Source: a bacterium
GTDB lineage: Bacteria; Vulcanimicrobiota; Xenobia; Xenobiales; Xenobiaceae
Assembly: GCA_017444045.1 (NCBI GenBank)
Contig: JAFSXO010000341.1
Span: 1 to 20,747, forward strand
Length of the DNA stretch: 20,747 nucleotides
Direction: 5' to 3'
The notes under the pieces are model-generated. The model was not told the origin of the DNA, searched no databases, and saw nothing but the letters and a program-made list of their open reading frames with translations. A program made the position numbers and the translations under genes. Below, piece by piece: positions 15,500 through 20,747 of the stretch. Every line of letters begins with the position of its first letter. The stretch's first letter is position 1.

Positions 15500-15536
15500 G
15501 CGCTTCAAGAGCTCCTTGGCGGATCGTACAATAGAT

Positions 15537-15575
15537 AAAGCCTCTCTAGCGAATGAGTAGTTAGAGGGGCTTTTT
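15537..15575 (+). terminator. Terminator of the gyrB-gyrA operon
   Basis: AAAGCCTCTCTA (15537-15548) pairs with TAGAGGGGCTTT (15562-15573) with one wobble pair, 13-base loop, ending in five T residues. It sits 37 bases past the gyrA stop. Confidence 0.9.
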
Positions 15576-15643
15576 GTTAATTACCTTATGATAAATATTA
15601 AGTATGCTTTTTTCTGCTTGGCCCTGCGGTTTTGCGTGAATTT

Positions 15644-16074
15644 TTAGAGGCTGCCATAATAAGCCGCCATGCTTTCTTTGGTTACTATTTTATGGCATTT
15701 GACACCAGAAGGAACGCCTTTACGCGCTTTAATCCATGGGTCTTCCATGTGGGTTAATTGGCTTAGCCAAACAGCGTCTTTATCTCCATAATACTTTAGC
15801 ACAGAATCGACAGTCTCTTTCTGATCGTCTGTAAGAACGGAGGAATCTCCGTGTATATGACTGGCTCGGCGCGGTTTTCCCCTTTGATAGCTATAAACAG
15901 TTCTCTGCATACAGGGCCGTTTACCCAGGCTTCAAATTCGTGGGGAAAAAGAGGCTCTTCGTCCCAGGCTAACGACCATGCCTGGGCATAGTAGCACAGC
16001 TTCTGAAGCTTCATTGTCGATAGTGGGCCTAACTGTTCCAGAATATACTTTGCGACATCGAAAACTGTTGCCAT
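15644..16074 (-). pseudogene. Frameshifted Panacea/SocA-type (DUF4065) antitoxin gene
   Basis: Two overlapping frames on the minus strand together make one Panacea-domain protein of ~145 residues. The first half (MATVFDVAKYI, KLQKLCYYAQAW, FEAWVNGPVCRELF) is in one frame. The second (GDSSVLTDDQKETVDSVL, DAVWLSQLTHMEDPW, KARKG) is in the frame one base back. The break lies at about 15860-15890, where the plus strand reads TTTTCCCC followed by TTT; adding one base to either run would join the halves. Panacea proteins are antitoxins that neutralise diverse toxins, usually encoded next door; no toxin candidate is seen here. I choose the ATG at 16074 because GGAGG lies eight bases upstream; an earlier ATG at 16089 overlaps that site. 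The break could be a real mutation, an on/off homopolymer or a sequence error. Confidence 0.8.
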
Positions 16075-16127
16075 CTCCAGAACCTCCATTATTGATATCT
16101 ACAGCATAAAGCTATAATGTTTAGCGT

Positions 16128-16139
16128 ATTATATCACAT
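16128..16139 (-). promoter_or_regulatory. Promoter candidate for the antitoxin gene
   Basis: On the minus strand TATAAT (16133-16128) is preceded by TGA, an extended -10; the -35 is poor. It lies about 55 bases before the chosen start. The plus strand carries another TATAAT at 16113-16118 with TTGATA 15 bases before it, so the region could fire both ways. Confidence 0.4.
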
Positions 16140-16185
16140 CTTCGTAGTTATTTCTATTAAATAAAATTAAATTTGTCAGCCATGT

Positions 16186-16211
16186 TTAGAGCGATAGGCG
16201 TATCGTTCTAA
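16186..16211. promoter_or_regulatory. Stem-loop in the gap before the restriction gene
   Basis: TTAGAGCGATA and TATCGTTCTAA form an 11-bp stem with one G-T wobble around a GGCG loop. No T-run on either side, so it is not a standard terminator. Confidence 0.55.
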
Positions 16212-16392
16212 TTATCAAAATTGTACGGAATATTCGTATTGGTGTTGTCGATGTATGTGAAATATTATTTCAGATCAAGCTTTTATAAATAACATAATTT
16301 GAATAAAAATCAAATAAAATTTGTGTGCATAAATTTAATAAATAATTATAGTTTCGGCAAAAATTTGTTGTTCTACTGTGCAGGATATGTGC

Positions 16393-16425
16393 TAGTATGT
16401 ATGCTATTTATCCTAGGTATACCTA
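16393..16425 (+). promoter_or_regulatory. Promoter and operator candidate of the restriction gene
   Basis: An extended -10 (TGC followed by TAGTAT at 16393-16398; weak -35 TTGTTC at 16368) would start transcription near 16405. The perfect 12-bp palindrome TAGGTATACCTA (16414-16425) lies just after, a position where a bound repressor would block transcription. GGAG (16432-16435) then serves the ATG at 16447. Confidence 0.4.
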
Positions 16426-16446
16426 ATTATTTGGAGCTATGTCAGA

Positions 16447-16950
16447 ATGTCTTGCACTATTTATGACGCCCTTAAAGAGATGAGAGCCAGATTCGGTCAC
16501 GATAAAGCCAAATTAGGCCGCCGTTTTGAAGAAGCCACACGCTATTATCTGAAAAACGATCCTTTTTACCGCAGCCGTTTCGTTCATATTTGGCCCTGGA
16601 TGGATGCGCCCATGTGCGATGGCGTCGACTACGGTATCGATATCGTAGCTCAGGATGCTGATGGCAGCTATTGGGCTATACAGTGCAAGTGCTGGGATGA
16701 AAGCTCCACCCTGACAGAGAAAGCCCTGGGCACCTTCTATAGCGCTGCTGATCCCTCTCAGTTCGCTCACCGGATGATAGTTTCCACTACTGCCCGCTAT
16801 TCTCCCCAGCTGGATAAAGTAGCCAGCAAATGGCAAACGGTGCGCGTTGATACAGCGCATATTCACGAAGCTAACCTGGATTGGGAGCCATTTATCTACA
16901 ATCGACCGGATGCGTTAGCTCGCACTATATATGAGCCTTTAGAGCACTAG
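16447..16950 (+). CDS. Mrr-like nuclease part of a type ISP restriction enzyme
   Basis: A 167-residue protein matching the N-terminal nuclease domain of single-polypeptide (type ISP, LlaGI/LlaBIII-like) enzymes. It has a helical start (KLGRRFEEATRYYL), then GVDYGIDIVAQ with D65, and YWAIQCKCW with Q79-x-K81, the D...QxK form of the PD-(D/E)xK site. It ends at TAG 16948-16950. The same frame then continues without any stop, through KQAINDCIDWYEGKS, into the helicase motifs. Homologues have both parts in one chain. Here the nuclease is therefore either a separate polypeptide, joined only by readthrough, or cut off by a nonsense mutation (CAG to TAG would be one change). GGAG at 16432-16435 supports the start. 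Confidence 0.85.
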   Translation: MSCTIYDALKEMRARFGHDKAKLGRRFEEATRYYLKNDPFYRSRFVHIWPWMDAPMCDGVDYGIDIVAQDADGSYWAIQCKCWDESSTLTEKALGTFYSAADPSQFAHRMIVSTTARYSPQLDKVASKWQTVRVDTAHIHEANLDWEPFIYNRPDALARTIYEPLEH

Positions 16951-16984
16951 AAGCAGGCAATAAACGATTGTATAGACTGGTATG

Positions 16985-16989
16985 AAGGA
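16985..16989 (+). promoter_or_regulatory. Ribosome-binding site for the helicase-methylase part
   Basis: AAGGA six bases before the ATG at 16996, i.e. 35-39 bases after the in-frame TAG. It would allow reinitiation or independent translation of the downstream part. It may also be chance within formerly continuous coding sequence. Confidence 0.45.
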
Positions 16990-16995
16990 AAATCA

Positions 16996-19900
16996 ATGCA
17001 GCGCGGGCAGCTTATTATGGCCTGCGGTACGGGCAAGACTCTGACCTCACTGCGCTTGGCTGAGGAGCTGTGCGGTCGCGGTGGTTTCGTCCTATTTTTG
17101 GCCCCCTCAATTTCTTTGGTTTCTCAGTCTCTGCGTTATTGGGCTAATCAGGCTCGTGAACCGCTTAAGGCCGAGGCGGTATGCTCCGATGAATCGGCTT
17201 CGCGTTCTAAGGAAGATGCCTGGGAAAATTCCCTGGCTTATATGCCGTTCCCCGCCACCACCAGCGCTGAAGAGCTGCAAAAACGCATACATGACCGTCC
17301 TAATCCCCAGGGGCTTACGGTAATTTTTTCCACATATCAGTCGATACCGGTAGTTGAAAAGGCTCAGCAGCTGGGCATGGCGGATTTCGATTTTATTATC
17401 TGCGACGAAGCTCATCGCACTGCCGGGGCCCAGGGGAGGACCGCGCTTACTGAGGATGTTTCCAATTTCGTTAAGATTCACGACAACAATTACATTCGAG
17501 GCTCGCGCCGCTTATACATGACGGCTACGCCGAAAATCTTTGGCGATAAGGTTAAGCGCGTGGCTAAGGCTGAAGATTATGTGGTCTCTTCGATGGACAA
17601 CACCTATACGTTTGGGCCGGTCATGCACCGCCTCAGCTTTGGTGCTGCCGTGAGCCAGAATCTGCTTTCCGACTACCGCACCTTAGTCCTAAAGATTTCC
17701 GAAGATGCCGTAGCTCCCTTTGCCCAGCGGCTCCAGGCCGACAACGAGGGACTTGATATAAGCGTGCAGGCGCGTATCATAGGCTGCTGGAAGGGGTTGC
17801 TCAACCAGGGCAAGGATGACGGCAGCGGCATTATGCTGCACAGCGCGGTGGCCTTCTGCAGCACCATTCCCGATTCCAAGCGCATGGCGGACAGCTTTGT
17901 AGAGGTCGTCGAGAATTACACAGCCAATGAGCGGGCGTTGGGCCATGAAGTGCCTCATTTTGCCTGCAAAACGAAGCACGTTGACGGAACCATGGACGCC
18001 GTTTCCCGCCGCGAGTGCTTAGAATGGCTGGCGCAGCGCGAGTTCGATGAGAGCGGCAATCCCGTTTGTCACATTCTCTTTAACGTGCGCTGTCTTTCCG
18101 AAGGCGTAGACGTACCCAGCTTGGATGCCGTCATTTTTATGAGCCCCAAAAAGTCGCAGATCGATGTCATTCAGGCTGTGGGGCGAGTTATGCGCAGTCA
18201 TCCCGACAAAAAGTATGGCTATATCATCTTGCCTATCGCCATACCCGCTGGGATACCCGAAGATGAGGCTCTGGACAGGAGCGAAGACTTCTCGGTTATT
18301 TGGGGTGTGGCTAAGGCTCTGCGCTCTCACGATGAGCGCATGGAAGCGATCATCAACAGTCTTGCCTACGATCCCCATTCTACGGCGGCTTTACAGGTCG
18401 TCGATGTCAGCAGTATGGTGCGGGAGTCGCCCATCGAGTATTCAGCTGATCGTCCGCAAAGCGAGCAGCTTGAACTGGATATTGACGAGCATAGCATTCA
18501 GCGTGCCGTCAACGCCCGCTTGGTCAAAAAGTGCGGTACCCGTGTCTATTGGGAGGATTGGGCTAAAGACATAGCCGATATCTCCACCAAGCATATCGCC
18601 CGCATTAAGTCGCTGGTGGGCGAGGCTTCGCCCGATCAGCCTCGCGGCAAAGCCCGCCCCGAATTTTTGCGCTTTCTGCACGGTCTGCGTGACTCGTTAA
18701 ACGAGGGTATAAGCGAAGACGAAGCCATGGAAATGCTGGCTCAGCATGTCATCACTCTGCCAGTATTTGAGGCACTATTCAAAGGCCATGATTTTGCCAA
18801 GGATAACCCGGTCTCTCAGGCCATGTCGCAAATGCTGGCTGTTTTGCAGACGCACAATCTTACCAATGATAAAGAAAAGCGCGAGCTGGATGCTCTGTAT
18901 ACTTCGGTGCGCACTCGTTGCTTACAGGTAACAACCGATATAGGGCGCCAAAAGCTGATCAAGGAACTTTACGAAAATTTCTTCCGCCATGCTTTTATGC
19001 GTACCTCGGAAAAGATGGGCATAGTCTATACTCCAACCGAGGTCGTGGACTATATTTTGTATAGTGCCGATCGCCTGCTCTATAGGGAATTTGGCCAGCA
19101 TCTGAGCGATGATGGTGTGCATATTCTCGACCCCTTCACGGGTACGGGCACTTTTATTCAGCGGCTTATCGCCAATCGGGAGCTGATCCCCGACGAACGG
19201 CTTGAATTTAAGTATAAGCATGAACTGCATTGCAGCGAAATCATGCTTCTGGCCTATTATATAGCGACAATCAATATTGAACACGCTTACCAGGCGCGGG
19301 GCGGGGCGAGCGCAGCTTTCCCTGGGGCGGTTCTGACCGATACATTTCAGATGAGCGAGGTGGGCAACACCTTAGATAATGATATGTTTGCCGGCAACAC
19401 CAGGCGGGCCGTGGAGCAGTATGCGCTGCCGGTGCGGGTGATTATCGGCAACCCTCCCTATTCGGTGGGCCAGAGGAACGCCAACGACAACAACGCCAAC
19501 GAGAGCTACCCGACCTTGGATGGGCGCATCGCGGCTACCTATGCTGCCCAAAGCGGAGCCGCCAATAAGAATGCCCTGTACGATGCCTACATTCGGGCAT
19601 TTCGCTGGGCCTCTGATCGCATCGGCGACAAGGGAATCGTGGCCTTTGTGACCAATGCGGGCTGGCTCCGAGGCGGGGCAACAGCGGGATTTAGGCGCTG
19701 CCTGGCCGAGGAGTTTAACAGCATTTACGTTTACGATCTGCGCGGAAACCAAAGAACGATGGGAGAGCAGTCTCGCAGAGAAGGCGGCAAAATCTTTGGT
19801 TCTGGGTCAAGGGCGCCTATTGCTATCACCGTTTTGGTGAAGAATCCTCAGTCTGCGGAGCGGGGCAAAATATACTATCACGACATCGGCGATTACCTGA

Positions 19901-20747
19901 CCCAGGCGGAAAAGCTGGATCTGGTGCGTCTAGCGGCGAAAGAGAGCGGGCCGGAGTGGACGGAGCTGCACCCCGACCGCCACGGGGACTGGCTGGAGCA
20001 GCGCGACGATTCCTGGTATGGCTTTGCCCCGCTGGGAATTGAGAAGCTGAAGCGGCCGCTGGGGTTGTTTAGTATTTGGAGCTGTGGCATAAAAACCAAC
20101 CGCGATGTGTGGAGCTGGAACTTCTCGCGTTCAGATCTGATGAAAAATATTCAGCGCCATATCGCTTTTTACGAGCAGGAGCGCAAGCGCTACGCTGAGG
20201 AAGGGCGTGGCCAAGCAGCCGAGGCTTTTGTGCGCTATGATGAAAAGCGGATTAAGTGGAATGCGGGTTTATTATCTGTTTTTAAACGCAACATAGGCAT
20301 TGCTTTTGATAAACGGGCTGTCAAACTCGGGTTATATAGGCCGTTTTGCCAGCAATGGGCGTATTATGAACCGAATTTGATAGAGCGTACTTACCAGATG
20401 CCGAAATTGTTTCCCTTGAATAATTTTCAGCGCCCCGACTATCCAGTGCGGCAGCTTGAAAATAATTCAAGCACTGACCAACTCGATAACTCATGCGCAA
20501 GGCCGAGTCTCGCTGAAAATAATTCAAGCCAGGTGCTTATGCGGTTCGCAGAGCCAGCGCGTGAATATGAAGCTACGGGCGCTGAGGCAGAGGCTGCTGC
20601 CGAAAAGCGCAGTGCTGATCCTAACGGGGCATTTGCGCGCAAGGCAGACAATTTAGTTGTTAGCATGGTCGGACGCAATGCTAACAAAGAGTTTTCTTGT
20701 ATTACAAGCAATTGTTTACCAGATTTAGAGGTAACTGGGCATGGTCA
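16996..20747 (+). CDS. DEAH helicase-N6-adenine methylase of a type ISP system, 3' end outside window
   Basis: An open frame of 1250 codons from ATG 16996 with no stop up to the window edge. Helicase motifs in order: CGTGKT (11-15, Walker A), LAPSISLVSQ, DEAH (D137), MTATP (about 175), CLSEGVDVPS and QAVGRVMR (from 393). After a coupler region comes a gamma-class N6-adenine methylase: DPFTGTGTF (from 712, SAM site) and NPPYS (from 819, catalytic). The C-terminal target-recognition region has YRPFCQQWAYY, YQMPKLFP, NLVVSMVG and TSNCLPDLEV, as in LlaGI-type enzymes that translocate on DNA and cut between sites. Walker A starts only 11 residues in, and the KQAINDCIDWYEG helicase lead-in lies upstream of the ATG, so the frame was probably once continuous with the nuclease. 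About 75 extra residues (codons ~1140-1215) sit between LFP and NLVV. Confidence 0.9.
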   Translation, partial: MQRGQLIMACGTGKTLTSLRLAEELCGRGGFVLFLAPSISLVSQSLRYWANQAREPLKAEAVCSDESASRSKEDAWENSLAYMPFPATTSAEELQKRIHDRPNPQGLTVIFSTYQSIPVVEKAQQLGMADFDFIICDEAHRTAGAQGRTALTEDVSNFVKIHDNNYIRGSRRLYMTATPKIFGDKVKRVAKAEDYVVSSMDNTYTFGPVMHRLSFGAAVSQNLLSDYRTLVLKISEDAVAPFAQRLQADNEGLDISVQARIIGCWKGLLNQGKDDGSGIMLHSAVAFCSTIPDSKRMADSFVEVVENYTANERALGHEVPHFACKTKHVDGTMDAVSRRECLEWLAQREFDESGNPVCHILFNVRCLSEGVDVPSLDAVIFMSPKKSQIDVIQAVGRVMRSHPDKKYGYIILPIAIPAGIPEDEALDRSEDFSVIWGVAKALRSHDERMEAIINSLAYDPHSTAALQVVDVSSMVRESPIEYSADRPQSEQLELDIDEHSIQRAVNARLVKKCGTRVYWEDWAKDIADISTKHIARIKSLVGEASPDQPRGKARPEFLRFLHGLRDSLNEGISEDEAMEMLAQHVITLPVFEALFKGHDFAKDNPVSQAMSQMLAVLQTHNLTNDKEKRELDALYTSVRTRCLQVTTDIGRQKLIKELYENFFRHAFMRTSEKMGIVYTPTEVVDYILYSADRLLYREFGQHLSDDGVHILDPFTGTGTFIQRLIANRELIPDERLEFKYKHELHCSEIMLLAYYIATINIEHAYQARGGASAAFPGAVLTDTFQMSEVGNTLDNDMFAGNTRRAVEQYALPVRVIIGNPPYSVGQRNANDNNANESYPTLDGRIAATYAAQSGAANKNALYDAYIRAFRWASDRIGDKGIVAFVTNAGWLRGGATAGFRRCLAEEFNSIYVYDLRGNQRTMGEQSRREGGKIFGSGSRAPIAITVLVKNPQSAERGKIYYHDIGDYLTQAEKLDLVRLAAKESGPEWTELHPDRHGDWLEQRDDSWYGFAPLGIEKLKRPLGLFSIWSCGIKTNRDVWSWNFSRSDLMKNIQRHIAFYEQERKRYAEEGRGQAAEAFVRYDEKRIKWNAGLLSVFKRNIGIAFDKRAVKLGLYRPFCQQWAYYEPNLIERTYQMPKLFPLNNFQRPDYPVRQLENNSSTDQLDNSCARPSLAENNSSQVLMRFAEPAREYEATGAEAEAAAEKRSADPNGAFARKADNLVVSMVGRNANKEFSCITSNCLPDLEVTGHG
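20416..20529. repeat. Short inverted and direct repeats inside the methylase C-terminal region
   Basis: TGAAAATAATTCAAGC occurs at 20457-20472 and 20514-20529, 57 bases (19 codons) apart, each encoding ENNSS. The segment TTGAATAATTTTCAGCG (20416-20432) is the reverse complement of 20511-20527 with one mismatch. The copy at 20455-20473 is itself nearly palindromic (GCTTGAA/TTCAAGC). All lie in the stretch that looks inserted relative to related enzymes. Confidence 0.8.

Larger units (their letters stand above)
16075..16446. other. AT-rich divergent regulatory gap
   Basis: A 372-base non-coding region between the minus-strand antitoxin remnant and the restriction gene, distinctly AT-rich compared with its neighbours. 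It holds promoter candidates in both directions, a stem-loop (16186-16211), a DnaA-box-like TGTGCATAA (16324-16332) and a 12-bp palindrome (16414-16425). I find no ORF of note. Confidence 0.5.

Noticed and set aside
14006..15508. 500-residue open frame antisense to gyrA with a hydrophobic N-terminus resembling a signal peptide
   Set aside because: It lies wholly opposite gyrA in high-GC-biased codons; the hydrophobic start is the reverse of the acidic gyrA tail. No Shine-Dalgarno or conserved family is seen.
15840..15890. Programmed -1 frameshifting in the Panacea gene
   Set aside because: The shift is in the -1 direction, but the codons at the run (AAA GGG GAA AAC) do not form a classical slippery heptamer with re-pairing, so a simple indel is more likely.
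16324..16332. TGTGCATAA before the restriction gene as part of an origin
   Set aside because: A single DnaA-box match in an AT-rich gap is expected by chance and there are no replication genes beside it.
17081..19840. Various 60-136 residue frames on both strands within the helicase-methylase region
   Set aside because: They are shadows of the single long frame, which has intact motifs throughout and is open to the window edge.

Overview
The window looks like a chromosomal replication/topology locus of a bacterium, most likely an actinomycete (Actinomycetota), perhaps of the class Coriobacteriia. The reasons are the clustering of dnaN, recF, a DUF721/DciA-type gene, gyrB and gyrA, a small SRP RNA, at least one apparently leaderless gene, and Ala at the GyrA quinolone-resistance position, as in mycobacteria. 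The lineage call is inference and should be held loosely. TAG is the dominant stop codon (8 of 12 genes before counting the unusual TAG discussed below).

Left part (1-2924): the 3' end of an unrecognised gene with a clear terminator; a YfcE-type phosphodiesterase on the minus strand, flanked by two direct copies of a ~105 bp structured intergenic repeat; and a bacterial-type poly(ADP-ribose) glycohydrolase gene. A 394-base AT-rich gap with one DnaA-box match lies just before dnaN. dnaA, normally found there, is not visible, so this gap is a candidate but unproven origin.

Centre (2925-10490): dnaN; tRNA-Arg(CCG) with tadA; tRNA-Ser(GGA), tRNA-Ser(CGA) and a second, identical tRNA-Ser(GGA); the SRP RNA (ffs), which starts only 10 nt after the last tRNA; a DUF4870-like membrane protein with a long disordered tail carrying repeated FKPL motifs; a minus-strand DUF721/DciA-like gene with a zinc ribbon, divergent from recF; recF; and a GT4 glycosyltransferase. 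A third, inverted copy of the intergenic repeat and two stem-loops lie in the gap before gyrB.

Right part (10491-20747): gyrB and gyrA, two bases apart, closed by a strong terminator. GyrA carries long acidic inserts in its C-terminal domain. Then comes a probable defence module: a frameshifted Panacea/SocA-type antitoxin gene (minus strand), a 370-base AT-rich regulatory gap, and a single-polypeptide (type ISP-like) restriction-modification gene. The latter is interrupted by an in-frame TAG exactly between its Mrr-like nuclease domain and its DEAH helicase. The helicase-N6-adenine methylase part is open through the right edge of the window. It also holds an apparent in-frame insert bounded by short inverted repeats in its target-recognition region.

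The most unusual items are the split type ISP enzyme, the insert in its C-terminal region, the three-copy repeat whose hairpin core is inverted in one copy, the acidic GyrA inserts and the FKPL-repeat membrane protein. I see no CRISPR array and no complete insertion sequence.
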